This document shows positions 8,325-16,422 of a stretch of 64,000 nt of DNA, piece after piece. Position numbers and translations under genes: made by a program. Under the pieces are notes generated by a model. That model was not told where the DNA came from. It saw nothing but the letters and a program-made list of their open reading frames with translations, and did no database searches. Origin of the DNA: Vreelandella zhanjiangensis DSM 21076 (lineage in GTDB: Bacteria > Pseudomonadota > Gammaproteobacteria > Pseudomonadales > Halomonadaceae); the NCBI RefSeq assembly GCF_000377665.1, contig NZ_KB898646.1:186001-250000 (forward strand), given 5' to 3'. Position 1 is the stretch's first letter. Each line of letters begins with the position of its first letter.

Positions 8325-10340
8325 GTGCCTTTGTCTTACCCGCTTAAGAAAATACGCTCTTTCAGGACGCTAAAAGGTCGGCTGTTGCTGGGACTTTTAG
8401 GTACCTTATTATTGCTGGTTGCGCTGCTACTGAGCTTGGCATGGCAGGTGGGCAAAACCATGGTGCTTGAAACCAATATGACTCACCTGCGCTATGAAGC
8501 CAGGCTTTTGGCGGATGAGGTTACCCAGCAGATCGAGCTACGTTTCGATGCACTGCAGCGGCTCGACGCGATTATAGGCTATAGCGATGATCCTGATTGG
8601 CTAAGTTACGAGTTGCGCCATAACGACACCTTAATGGCCTGGTTTGATGGCATTATCGTGGCTGATCGCGATGGAACAATACTTGCCGACTGGCCTAGCG
8701 TCATTGGACGCGCGGGTCTTGAGGTTGCAAACACTGAGCATTTCAAAATGCTGCGTGGCACTCGGCAGCCCTATATAAGTGAGCCATTTATAGGCAGGGC
8801 AAGCCGTGCACCCATGGTGTTGGTCAGTGTCCCTCGGATTGATGATGAGGGCGAGTTTGCTGGGGTGGTTGGTGGTGTGTTGACCTTGGATACTGGGGGC
8901 TTATTTAATCGTTTGGCAAAAGTGCGCTTAGGTGAGCAGGGATATGCCGGGGTAATCACTGCCTCTGGAAAAGTTCTGTTTCATCCTAATTCAGCGCTCA
9001 TCAATACTTCTTTGGAAAGCAAGTCAATCAACCCCTTGCTGGATATGGCGCTAGATGGCTGGCAGGGGGATGGGGTTGGAAAATTATTCAGCGAACGGAT
9101 GGGGCTTCAATCCTATACGCAAGTATGGCCCGCTGACTGGATTATTGGCCTCTATTTACCGCTTGAACAGTCGCAGCTGCCGCTATCCGGATTCATCCAT
9201 AAATTAGGGTGGATGTGGTTACTGCTGGCCATTTTGATGATGCCAGTACTGTGGTTTTTATTAGCGCGAATACTGGCCCCGCTTAAGCATCTGGAAACTC
9301 AAATTGGTGAAGTAGGCTTAGGGCGCCGCAAGCGCGTTAACCTGGCCACGGCAATGCAGGAGTTGCAGCAGGTTGCCACTACTTTTAACCGCGTAGAAGA
9401 GGAGCGGCAAACGCTTGTCAATCATCTACAGGAGCGTCAGGCATTTCTGGATTCCGTATTAAGTGCCGTTCCTCAAGGGATGTTTGTCGCCAACTTTGAC
9501 GGTGTGATTACGTATATGAACCCGGCATTACTGGAGATGCTGGGTATTACTTCTGCTCGCCCTATGGAAGCCTGGCTAAAGCAGGTCCATCCCGATGACT
9601 TAGGGGGAGCAAGGGATATGTGGTTGTATAGTCTAAAAAACGGTAGTGATTTCATACGTCAAATGCGGTTTATACATGTTGATAGCGAAACACTGTGGCT
9701 GGACATTCATGCGCGAGTGGTCATGTTGACTCAGGGAGGTCATTCCCTGGGATTGGTCGGGGTAGTAAAGGATATTACCGAGCGCCGCCAGCAAGAAGCA
9801 CTGCAGCGTTGGGAAGCTGAGCATGACCCGTTAACGGGGCTTTTAAACCGGCGTGGTTTTGAACGCCGTCTTGAGGAGGCCTTTGCTGATTTCCAAAAAA
9901 CCAGCACGCCGTCGGCGCTGCTCATGTTTGATTTGGATCACTTTAAACCGATTAACGATGAAGGAGGTCATGCGCTCGGTGATGAGATGCTGCGCCGGAT
10001 TGCTCAAATCGTCGCATGGGAAGTGCGCCGCAGTGATCATGTAGCACGCCAGGGCGGAGATGAGTTTAGCGTATTACTCCCCAGCTGCACGCTGGGGCAG
10101 GCGCAAATAATTGCCGAGTCACTGCGTCAGGCGGTCAGCGAAATTTCAGTTATTCATCTAGATAAAGAGTATCGGGTAACGCTTAGTATCGGGGTAACCA
10201 GCTTTAACGATAGCGATGCCAGTATTGAAGATGCACTTTCACGCGCAGATGCCGCAAGTTACGAAGCCAAAGGAAGAGGGCGTGATAGCGTAGTCACGAA
10301 AGTATCTATCGAAATGGACCCTATGAAATTATTTGATTAA
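8325..10340 (+). CDS. Membrane sensor diguanylate cyclase (dCache-PAS-GGDEF)
   Basis: About 671 residues. TM1 lies at ~20-43, a periplasmic dCache-like ligand domain at ~45-290 and TM2 at ~295-318. A short HAMP-like linker, a PAS domain (~375-500, ending in VGVVKDITERR) and a GGDEF domain (~510-660) follow. The active site is intact (RQGGDEFSVLLPS), and RRSD five residues before GGDEF is a complete RxxD inhibitory site. It should therefore make cyclic di-GMP and be feedback-inhibited. The best start is GTG 8325 with AAGGA seven to eight bases upstream; TTG 8322 is the alternative. It diverges from the capsule operon, which makes a link between c-di-GMP and surface polysaccharide attractive but unproven. 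Confidence 0.92.
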   Translation: MPLSYPLKKIRSFRTLKGRLLLGLLGTLLLLVALLLSLAWQVGKTMVLETNMTHLRYEARLLADEVTQQIELRFDALQRLDAIIGYSDDPDWLSYELRHNDTLMAWFDGIIVADRDGTILADWPSVIGRAGLEVANTEHFKMLRGTRQPYISEPFIGRASRAPMVLVSVPRIDDEGEFAGVVGGVLTLDTGGLFNRLAKVRLGEQGYAGVITASGKVLFHPNSALINTSLESKSINPLLDMALDGWQGDGVGKLFSERMGLQSYTQVWPADWIIGLYLPLEQSQLPLSGFIHKLGWMWLLLAILMMPVLWFLLARILAPLKHLETQIGEVGLGRRKRVNLATAMQELQQVATTFNRVEEERQTLVNHLQERQAFLDSVLSAVPQGMFVANFDGVITYMNPALLEMLGITSARPMEAWLKQVHPDDLGGARDMWLYSLKNGSDFIRQMRFIHVDSETLWLDIHARVVMLTQGGHSLGLVGVVKDITERRQQEALQRWEAEHDPLTGLLNRRGFERRLEEAFADFQKTSTPSALLMFDLDHFKPINDEGGHALGDEMLRRIAQIVAWEVRRSDHVARQGGDEFSVLLPSCTLGQAQIIAESLRQAVSEISVIHLDKEYRVTLSIGVTSFNDSDASIEDALSRADAASYEAKGRGRDSVVTKVSIEMDPMKLFD

Positions 10341-10454
10341 GCCATGATTAGGCAGCAAAAAATTTTAGATGTGTGCCAGCCTGAGTGAAGAAGCTGGCAA
10401 CGTATCGGGTTACACTAGAATATTACGACGTGCTGAATTGGCAGAGACGATGCT

Positions 10455-11402
10455 GTGAATCTACTTGAACTGTTTGTACGAACACTGGATATCACCTTGC
10501 CGGTGTTTGCCATGGTTTTTCTGGGTATTGCCCTAAAGCGCCTTGGCTTGATTGACCGGACGTTTGTATCGACGGCGTCGGCACTGGTTTTCAAGGCTAC
10601 CTTACCTACGCTTATTTTTCTCAGTTTAATCAAGGCGGATCTTAGCGTTGCGCTTGATATTCCGCTGATGCTGTTTTTTGCAGTCGCCACGTTTGGCCAG
10701 TTTATGGTTAGCTGGCTATGGGCGCATTTTCGTATCCCCTATGCTGAGCGGGGCATCTATATTCAAGGTGCTTTTCGCGGCAACTGTGGGGTAGTGGGGT
10801 TGGCGTTGGCGGCGGGCATGTATGGTAACTACGGGTTATCGGCGGGCAGCTTGCTGGTGGGTATCGTCATTGTCATGTATAACGCGCTATCCGTATGGAT
10901 ATTGGCAACCTATCAGCCGGGGCAGGCCGCTGATTGGCGCAGCATATTAAAAAATATTGCCATGAACCCACTGATTATCTCGGTAATTGTGGCGCTGCCG
11001 TTTACCGCACTGTCTATTTCATTACCTAGCTGGCTGATGACCTCCGGCGACTACTTTGCCTCATTAACCCTGCCGCTAGCACTCATCTGTATTGGCGCCA
11101 CGCTTTCAGTATCGAGCATTCGGGATAAAAGCGAGATTGCGCTGGGTTCTAGCGTCATGAAGATGGTGACTCTCCCCGTTATTTCGACCGCAGCAGCGTG
11201 GCTTTTAGGCTTTGAGGGCGAACAGTTAGGCTTACTGTTTCTATTCTTTGCCAGCCCCACCGCCGCCGCCAGTTTTGTCATGGTTAAAGCCATGGGCGGC
11301 AACGCAGCGCTTGCCGCGAATATCATCGCGATCACCACGATGATGGCCAGCATATCCATTACGCTGGGCATTTTTGCTCTGCGCCTGCTGGGCTGGGTAT
11401 AA
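10455..11402 (+). CDS. AEC-family permease (auxin efflux carrier-like)
   Basis: 315 residues, ten predicted membrane helices arranged in two five-helix repeats, the fold of the AEC/BART transporters. Recognisable features are the N-terminal VFAMVFLGIALKRLGLID, the mid-protein FRGNCGVVGLALAAGMYG with the conserved Asn-Cys-Gly crossover, and a closing FASPTAAASFVMVKAMGGN. Family members export small organic acids or auxin-like compounds; the substrate cannot be told here. The start is a GTG with a weak ribosome site. A short inverted repeat (TGCCAGC, 10374-10380 and 10393-10399) without a T tract lies between the GGDEF gene and this one. The tRNA-Arg gene follows. Confidence 0.85.
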   Translation: MNLLELFVRTLDITLPVFAMVFLGIALKRLGLIDRTFVSTASALVFKATLPTLIFLSLIKADLSVALDIPLMLFFAVATFGQFMVSWLWAHFRIPYAERGIYIQGAFRGNCGVVGLALAAGMYGNYGLSAGSLLVGIVIVMYNALSVWILATYQPGQAADWRSILKNIAMNPLIISVIVALPFTALSISLPSWLMTSGDYFASLTLPLALICIGATLSVSSIRDKSEIALGSSVMKMVTLPVISTAAAWLLGFEGEQLGLLFLFFASPTAAASFVMVKAMGGNAALAANIIAITTMMASISITLGIFALRLLGWV

Positions 11403-11419
11403 GAAGAGGCGGCCGCGGG

Positions 11420-11448
11420 TTGGAGTGTAATCTTTAACACGCTATACT
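11420..11448 (+). promoter_or_regulatory. Sigma-70-type promoter of tRNA-Arg
   Basis: TTGGAG (11420-11425) and TATACT (11443-11448) are separated by 17 bases. They are followed by a GC-rich stretch (ACGCGCCCC) resembling the discriminator of stringently controlled stable-RNA promoters. The tRNA begins 23 bases after the -10 box. Confidence 0.7.
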
Positions 11449-11470
11449 ACGCGCCCCTTCTGTAAGCAAA

Positions 11471-11547
11471 GTCCCTGTAGCTCAGTAGGATAGAGCAGCC
11501 GCCTCCTAAGCGGCAGGTCGCAGGTTCGACTCCTGCCAGGGACGCCA
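11471..11547 (+). tRNA. tRNA-Arg (anticodon CCT)
   Basis: Full cloverleaf read by eye: acceptor GTCCCTG/CAGGGAC, D arm GCTC...GAGC, anticodon stem GCCGC/GCGGC with loop CTCCTAA (anticodon CCT), T arm GCAGG-TTCGACT-CCTGC, discriminator G and an encoded CCA at 11545-11547. It reads AGG codons. The 3' side is followed at once by truncated, non-core DNA, so this gene is a plausible integration site for the accessory region that runs to about 18.8 kb, although no integrase gene remains. Confidence 0.97.
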
Positions 11548-11580
11548 TCTCGCTTCAAAGTCCGAGCCGTCAGCCATTAT

Positions 11581-11880
11581 TCACTGACGAGCAAGCGCCG
11601 ATTGGGTAAGCTCCAGCGGCTCAAGAAATTCAAGTGTCAGCATCTCACCAACCGTGGTGGGCTTACGCTCTGTCATCATCATGGCGTTACCTATAGGTGT
11701 GCGGTCTAGATAGATATCGCTAGCCTGACCATTGGACCACGCGAAGATCAGGCGATATTGCTTGTTTACTTGAATCGAACACAAATGGGACAGTTTCCCG
11801 CTCCAGTGCTCGAAACGGTTGCCGGGCGGCAATCTCAAGTCAGCCTCAGATGCTGATGCATCGATTATGTAGTCCCCTCG
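11581..11880 (-). pseudogene. Decayed higBA toxin-antitoxin locus (truncated HigB fused by frameshift to truncated HigA)
   Basis: One open frame reads first as the C-terminal two-thirds of a HigB/RelE-type toxin (LRLPPGNRFE..., VNKQYRLIFAWSNGQA, DIYLD) and then as the first ~30 residues of a HigA antitoxin (RKPTTVGEMLTLEFLEPLE). Adding one C after GAC in CTAGACCGCACACC would restore the usual toxin end YLDPHTYR and a TAA stop just before the HigA ATG, so a one-base loss fused the two genes. The toxin N-terminus is missing beyond an in-frame TAG at 11881-11883. HigA stops about 30 residues in, close to the tRNA, where its DNA-binding part should continue. Family assignment is from recall of typical sequences. 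It is almost certainly non-functional. Confidence 0.7.
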
Positions 11881-11889
11881 CTAACCCGT

Positions 11890-11908
11890 TATACCGCATA
11901 GCGGTATA
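11890..11908. promoter_or_regulatory. Palindromic operator of the former higBA locus
   Basis: TATACCGC and GCGGTATA form a perfect 8-bp inverted repeat around a 3-base centre, just upstream of the decayed toxin gene on the minus strand. HigA antitoxins bind this kind of short palindrome at their own promoter. The operator has survived while the genes have not. Confidence 0.55.
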
Positions 11909-12024
11909 GGTTCAACTTTCTGTTAAATATACAGCAGTCGCAATAGCGCCATCCTCCCCTTTAAAGCTAAGATTGATTAGAGCGCCCGTAGATGCGCAAC
12001 TGATAATACTTTTAGGGGATTTGG

Positions 12025-13665
12025 ATGGAATTTTCGAAAGTTGTTTTAGTGATTCTCGGCTGCTTGGTGCTCTCTGGGTGGATTGCCGCCCTGGTGATTG
12101 CGAGAAAGAAAAAAAGCGCAGATAAGCAAGTGGCTGTTATAACGTCAGCGCTTGAAGAACGAGACCATAAGATAAGCCAGCTAGACGCCGCTCTTGAGCG
12201 CTTATCAAAGTATCAAGCGATTGAGGATGCAGGGTTAGAAGCAGAACGTATCGTTTTTGAGGCAAAGAAAAAAGCCGGACAGCTATGGCAAGACGCTGAA
12301 CGTGAAAGCAAAAGTCATTTAAAAGCCGCATTCAGCAGAAAAGAGAACGCTGAATTCGAAGCCGCCAATATCAAGCAAAATGCTGATGAAAAGCGGTCTC
12401 AGATAATTGCAGAAGCGCGGCGAGAAGCATCTGAAATTCGTGACAAAGTCAGGCTTTCAGAATCTAAATCACAAAGCCTCATCCAAGAGGCTCACGCTAG
12501 AGCCGAAAAGATCATTTCTCATGCCCGCATTCAGGCCGAGGAAACCGCTGGAAATGCATTGAAAGCGGTGGAGAACGCCAAGCTCTATGAGCAAACAGCA
12601 AAGGCCATGAAGAATGTCATCGAGGGCTATCACGATGATTACATCATTCCGAACGCAAGCCTGCTGGACGACTTGGCCGAAGATTTTTCACATAAAGATG
12701 CCGGGCAAAAACTCAAGCAATCACGTAAGCATAGTGCAGACATGGCAAAAAATGGCCGGGCTGGCGGCTGTGATTATGTTGAGAAAACAAGAAGAGAATA
12801 CGCCATCCACTTTGCAGTTGATGCTTTCAATGGCAAGGTCGATTCTATCCTGTCTAAAGTTAAGCATGATAATTACGGCAAACTGAAACAAGGCATTCTC
12901 GATGCGTTTGCGCTGGTAAACCATAATGGACAGCCCTTTAAAAACGCTCGAATCACCGATCTATATTTGCAAGCGCGCCTGGAAGAGTTGAAGTGGGCCG
13001 TAGCCACAATGGAGCTGAAGCGTATTGAGCAAGAGGAGCAGAGAGAAATCCGTGAGCAAATGCGCGAAGAAGAAAAGGCCCGCAGGGATATCGAGAAGGC
13101 TTTAAAGCAGGCTGAAAAAGAAGAGAAAATGCTCGCCAAGGCGATGACGGAGGCTCGAAAGCAACTCGAGAGTGCCAGTGATGCTGAGCGCGAAGGTTAT
13201 AAGGCTCGCTTGGCAGAGCTTGAGCTTCAACTGCAAGAATCAGAGGCGCGCGGCCAGCGTGCAATTTCAATGGCCCAGCAGACAAGGCGTGGTCACGTTT
13301 ACGTAATTTCAAACATTGGCTCATTTGGCGAAAATGTTTTCAAAATAGGCATGACCCGGCGGCTTGAGCCCCTGGATCGCGTTAAAGAACTTGGTGATGC
13401 CAGCGTGCCATTCTCATTTGATGTGCATGCGATGATTTATTCCGACGACGCTCCCTCTTTAGAACGCGAGCTTCACCGGAGATTCGCTAGCCGCCAAGTA
13501 AACCGGCTTAATGCGCGTAAGGAGTTTTTCCAAGTCCCTATCTCTGAAGTTCGAGAAGTGGTGGATAGTCAGCAAGCCGAGGTTCATTGGACAATGGCCG
13601 CGGAGGCGTGGGAATACAGAGAGTCACTTGCTCTAGCAGGAAAGCAGTTGCAAGCCGTATCGTAG
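12025..13665 (+). CDS. DUF4041 / T5orf172 (GIY-YIG-like) coiled-coil protein
   Basis: 546 residues. One N-terminal membrane helix (~5-25) is followed by a long charged coiled coil (~35-200), a DUF4041-like domain (~210-330, with YVEKTRREYAIHFAVDAFNG and ARLEELKWAVATMELKR) and a second coiled coil (~335-405). The C-terminal T5orf172/MUG113 domain has GHVYVISN...FKIGMTRR, the GIY-YIG-like strand pair, and ends in ARKEFFQVP. Proteins of this architecture are frequent on phages and mobile islands, and the GIY-YIG-like part suggests nuclease activity. The cellular role is not established. It is preceded by GGGG before ATG 12025, stands alone, and lies in the variable region between the tRNA and the cassette array. 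Confidence 0.75.
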   Translation: MEFSKVVLVILGCLVLSGWIAALVIARKKKSADKQVAVITSALEERDHKISQLDAALERLSKYQAIEDAGLEAERIVFEAKKKAGQLWQDAERESKSHLKAAFSRKENAEFEAANIKQNADEKRSQIIAEARREASEIRDKVRLSESKSQSLIQEAHARAEKIISHARIQAEETAGNALKAVENAKLYEQTAKAMKNVIEGYHDDYIIPNASLLDDLAEDFSHKDAGQKLKQSRKHSADMAKNGRAGGCDYVEKTRREYAIHFAVDAFNGKVDSILSKVKHDNYGKLKQGILDAFALVNHNGQPFKNARITDLYLQARLEELKWAVATMELKRIEQEEQREIREQMREEEKARRDIEKALKQAEKEEKMLAKAMTEARKQLESASDAEREGYKARLAELELQLQESEARGQRAISMAQQTRRGHVYVISNIGSFGENVFKIGMTRRLEPLDRVKELGDASVPFSFDVHAMIYSDDAPSLERELHRRFASRQVNRLNARKEFFQVPISEVREVVDSQQAEVHWTMAAEAWEYRESLALAGKQLQAVS

Positions 13666-13749
13666 TGTTGATGGCTTAACGCTAAGCGACGAAAGAACGA
13701 AAAGAGTGGATGAGGCTATTTACGGTGGCAGCCTTGGCGCTATATGTAA

Positions 13750-13848
13750 CCACAGCGAGCATTCGGCCTAGGCTTCACTCGTCGGCTAAAAGAGCTTGAG
13801 GCACAAACGGAGTATGTGCCCAACCTGAACGATCTCGACGCCGCATAG
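13750..13848 (+). pseudogene. Possible 3' relic of a lost gene
   Basis: A 32-codon open stretch with a protein-like ending (GFTRRLKELEAQTEYV, then a short acidic tail before TAG 13846-13848) has no start and is bounded upstream by an in-frame TAA. A terminator-like hairpin follows 25 bases later, as expected at the true end of a gene. I read it as the leftover tail of a gene removed when the island formed. The family is not recognised. Confidence 0.3.
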
Positions 13849-13872
13849 GCAAAAGATGCTGGTATGTGACCT

Positions 13873-13896
13873 ACGCCCCGCCCTTGTGCGGGGCGT
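13873..13896 (+). terminator. Rho-independent-like hairpin
   Basis: ACGCCCCGC pairs perfectly with GCGGGGCGT around a six-base loop (CCTTGT). The T tract is weak. The same hairpin type (CCCCGC, CTTTGT, GCGGGG) recurs at 24371-24396 after mvaB, so it is a lineage-typical terminator. Confidence 0.6.
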
Positions 13897-14539
13897 TCGT
13901 ATGTTAGGGCTTAGCGAGAGAAGGGCAGCTACTGAGCGCAGCCCCAGACCGTCTGGCAAGGATGTTGCCAACCTCATACCCTCATACTGGCCGCGCCCCA
14001 CGGCGCGCTATCGACGCCCCGCCCGCGCGCTAAATGTAGTGGTTTTTATGCACCCCTGCATACACCGCCAAGCCGCGCCACTGCTGGGCTGGCTGGTGAA
14101 AAATGGATGCATGGAAATTATGCGAATTCATGCGGAGATTTGCACTTTCCACTGGTAAGTTGGTTAGCAATTGCCCAAATCCTGGTTATGGGGCTGGCCG
14201 ATTGCTGAAGAAATATTCCTCATAAGACCCTGTAGAGCCTAAGACTTCCACAAATACACGCCGCAGGATGGCCTAAAGTCGCAGCTCAACGGGTTGCACA
14301 GGTGTAAAGTAATGGGCAATACTGCTAAAAATAATTAAAGTTGAAATGAGGGTTATCAGTATCAATTTGCTTGCGGCCGAGGGGGAAATCACTAGCAATA
14401 GTAAGTGGTGCCGATGTCACCGTTTGATTACAGAAGCTAGTAGTTTTCTGTTCAGTGATCTGTCCACCCCAACTAGCAGCTATCAACCCTGAGCGGACGA
14501 TCATATGCCAATCGAGTAATATTGTATGTGGATATATCT
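13897..14539. other. Gene-free stretch before the cassette array
   Basis: About 640 bases without a credible coding frame: the 100-codon frame at 13856-14158 is Arg/Pro-rich shadow sequence. The first part is GC-rich and the part after ~14,150 is AT-rich, which marks a composition change near 14.1-14.2 kb. I looked for an attI or attC-like site just upstream of the first cassette gene and found none that was convincing. Confidence 0.5.
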
Positions 14540-14701
14540 ATGGATCGATTGGCTCCTTACGAATCACAAGATAAAATAATTGAATTAAGAGCAGAGTTTA
14601 GGGAAGTCAATACTGCTGATGACTATCACAGTTTGTACAAAGAAATCGAAGGATTAATTAAGAAGAATGGCCTCGAATCAAAGAGTACTCCAGCATTATA
14701 G
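14540..14701 (+). CDS. Small protein of 53 residues, first ORF of a two-gene cassette
   Basis: ATG 14540 to TAG 14701, a charged and mostly helical polypeptide (MDRLAPYESQDKIIEL, then EFREVNTADDYHSLYK). Its stop codon touches the GTG of the next gene with no spacing, which strongly suggests translational coupling and supports its being real. It is AT-rich like the cassette genes that follow. The ribosome site is weak (GTGGA). A small helical protein immediately before a larger gene is the usual layout of an antitoxin/immunity or regulatory partner, but no family is recognised. Confidence 0.5.
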   Translation: MDRLAPYESQDKIIELRAEFREVNTADDYHSLYKEIEGLIKKNGLESKSTPAL

Positions 14702-15754
14702 GTGAGCACTAACAAGCAAAGGCAGCGGACGCCAAAAGCGGCGCTCGCTGCTTTGGGCGTTACATTTCTCGGAGAAATTATGGATAACTGGCTCTACGCA
14801 GAGGTTCTTAAACAAGATGACCTTCGAGTTCCAACATTTGCCAGGCAGAGCACAATCAATTGGATGAAGGCTCTTCGTTTTGAAATAGTGAACGAGCATG
14901 GTGTTTCAGCTAAAGAGCAGTTTGAATCTTGTCATCGGCATTTTAAGGCTACATACCCCAAGAGATTGACGACTTTAAATAACGGTATTGTTTTTGAGTC
15001 ACTGTACTCATCATTAACCAACAGCCTTGCTTTACAAACATCTGCTAATAATGCCAGTAGTGAATCTTGGATGCTTCCCAGCTCAATAGTTAGTTGGTAT
15101 TACTCTGTTTATTTTTCTGTATTGTCAATGCTTGGTTCTACTGGCCAAAAAGTAGATGATAATCATGCCTCAGTTTACAGAGCTTTCGGTTCAAATTTGA
15201 GTGACCAAATGCCTCACCCTTTCAACATGAAAGCATCACATGTAAAAAACGAAGAATACGAGGCAAAGCTTCCTCGGTATGTCTCTGCGAGTAGTTTTAG
15301 CTTAAGTAAAACATTTCCAGAAAATGAAGATGCAGCAAGAGGTATGCTATTAGAGTATCTTTCTGGTAATGCTAAATACTATGCATGGTTAACCAAGGAG
15401 CGAATTCTTAAGAAGTCTAGTTACAGTGATTTTAGGACTAAAGCTGCTAAAGAAGATAGGAATAAACAATTACCAAAAACAGTAGGCTTTATGCACTGTG
15501 CATTTCGCTACAGAGGTAAAGCTAACTACCGTGATGGCATATATCTTACGTATGGCCAAAGCTCTGCGGCTGAAACAAAAGCATTTCTTGAAGATATGGC
15601 AGTAGTATCGAAGTTTATGTTTATTTCAGGTCTGGCTCTCGCATACAGATCACCCCTAAACCCTGAAGTGGTTAAGTTCATCAACGATATAGACACAAAC
15701 TTAAAAGGGATTGATAGCCTGAGCGATGGTGAGTGTTTTTGGAGGGTGCTGTGA
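14702..15754 (+). CDS. Cassette protein of unknown function (350 aa), ends at an attC site
   Basis: GTG 14702 directly abuts the TAG of the 53-residue ORF. The protein is soluble and mostly helical. A helical segment, SSIVSWYYSVYFSVLSMLG (~residues 126-144), resembles the central helix of HEPN-type domains, but I do not see a secure RxxxxxH catalytic pair, so that is only a suggestion. The stop (15752-15754) lies six bases before an attC-like site, the normal spacing of an integron cassette gene. Codon use is AT-rich compared with the flanking chromosome. Cassette context suggests a defence, stress or toxin-antitoxin role. Confidence 0.65.
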   Translation: MSTNKQRQRTPKAALAALGVTFLGEIMDNWLYAEVLKQDDLRVPTFARQSTINWMKALRFEIVNEHGVSAKEQFESCHRHFKATYPKRLTTLNNGIVFESLYSSLTNSLALQTSANNASSESWMLPSSIVSWYYSVYFSVLSMLGSTGQKVDDNHASVYRAFGSNLSDQMPHPFNMKASHVKNEEYEAKLPRYVSASSFSLSKTFPENEDAARGMLLEYLSGNAKYYAWLTKERILKKSSYSDFRTKAAKEDRNKQLPKTVGFMHCAFRYRGKANYRDGIYLTYGQSSAAETKAFLEDMAVVSKFMFISGLALAYRSPLNPEVVKFINDIDTNLKGIDSLSDGECFWRVL

Positions 15755-15760
15755 GTCAAA

Positions 15761-15833
15761 ATGTAACAAGCGCAAGCAGTCGGAAAATTTACTCGCTGGC
15801 GCTCCTAAATTTCCGCTGTTGCGGGCGTTAGCT
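15761..15833. repeat. attC recombination site 1 of the cassette array
   Basis: 73 bases. The outer boxes are TGTAAC at the left and GGGCGTTAG at the right. The arms form an imperfect palindrome (AACAAGCGCAAGCAG...CGGAAAATTTA against TAAATTTCCG...TTGCGGGCGTT) around the loop CTCGCTGGCGCTCC. It shares the core CGGAAAA-TTACTCGCTG-CGCTCC with the site at 17784. It starts just after the upstream stop codon, as attC sites do. Confidence 0.75.
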
Positions 15834-15854
15834 CTTTCAATACCGAGGATTCCT

Positions 15855-16346
15855 GTGAAAGAAAAAATCGAAAAAGTACTCTTTAAAAAGCTTCGAGAAC
15901 TACCGTCAAACAAGGCACTTCCATGGCCCGACTTCCAGGTCGCTTTTGACGTCGCCACTGGTTCGTCTCTGAGTGACCACCTCGAAGAAGTGCAAGAGGT
16001 AGCAGATGCACTTGAGAAATCTGATTATGCACGCTTCGAACAACTTCCGAACGGTATGCCACGCATCATCAAAGGCGTAGATTTTGACATCTGGGAAAAT
16101 AAAATGGCCCCTACCAATCAAGGCAGCAATCTGAACATCGGCTCCCTCAATGCTCAGAACGTGCAGGTCGGTGATCAGAACACTATGAATGTAAATATTA
16201 CTCCTCAAGAATTCATAGAGGCGCTAGAAAGAATGCAAAAGGATCCCGAGAAAGCAAAATCCGCACTTTCTCAGCTAAACGATTTCGCGAAGCAGGGGCT
16301 GTCTTTCGGTCAGACCGTCGCTAAATTCATCGGCCTGATGAGCTAA
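15855..16346 (+). CDS. Cassette protein with wHTH-like N-terminus and RHIM-like amyloid motif (163 aa)
   Basis: The correct start is GTG 15855 (GAGG six bases upstream). The longer open frame from 15726 runs through the attC site and overlaps the previous gene, so it is spurious. Residues 1-~85 look like a small helical/winged-helix domain (DHLEEVQEVADALEKSDYAR, ending GVDFDIWENK). A linker leads to NLNIGSLNAQNVQVGDQNTM at ~92-111. The core VQVGDQNTMNV fits the RHIM consensus (I/V)Q(I/V/L)GxxNx(M/L)x(I/V/L) at every position, almost as in RIPK3. A helical tail follows (FIEALERMQKDPEKAKSALS...SFGQTVAKFIGLMS). RHIM-like motifs nucleate functional amyloids in immune signalling; that this one does so is inference. 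The stop lies inside the next attC. Confidence 0.75.
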   Translation: MKEKIEKVLFKKLRELPSNKALPWPDFQVAFDVATGSSLSDHLEEVQEVADALEKSDYARFEQLPNGMPRIIKGVDFDIWENKMAPTNQGSNLNIGSLNAQNVQVGDQNTMNVNITPQEFIEALERMQKDPEKAKSALSQLNDFAKQGLSFGQTVAKFIGLMS

Positions 16347-16400
16347 CAATTCCATGCAGGCGACGCTCGTACCTCGCGCGCCTGATGGTCGGCGGTAGGC
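16341..16400. repeat. attC recombination site 2 (shorter, degenerate right box)
   Basis: 60 bases from AGCTAAC to GCGGTAGGC. The right box would be the consensus GCGTTAGGC with a single T-to-G change. The arms pair as CCATGCAGGCG against CGCCTGATGG. The left box contains the TAA stop of the preceding gene. The mutated right box may weaken recombination. Confidence 0.6.
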
Positions 16401-16422
16401 TTCCACTGATCGAAGGATCATT

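Noticed and set aside
13856..14158. 100-codon plus-strand frame
   Set aside because: Starts inside a terminator-like hairpin, is Arg/Pro-rich and resembles no family; treated as non-coding.
14160..14539. attI or a further attC upstream of the first cassette gene
   Set aside because: GTTA- and TAAC-containing stretches occur (for example near 14163 and 14230) but lack paired boxes and palindromic arms.
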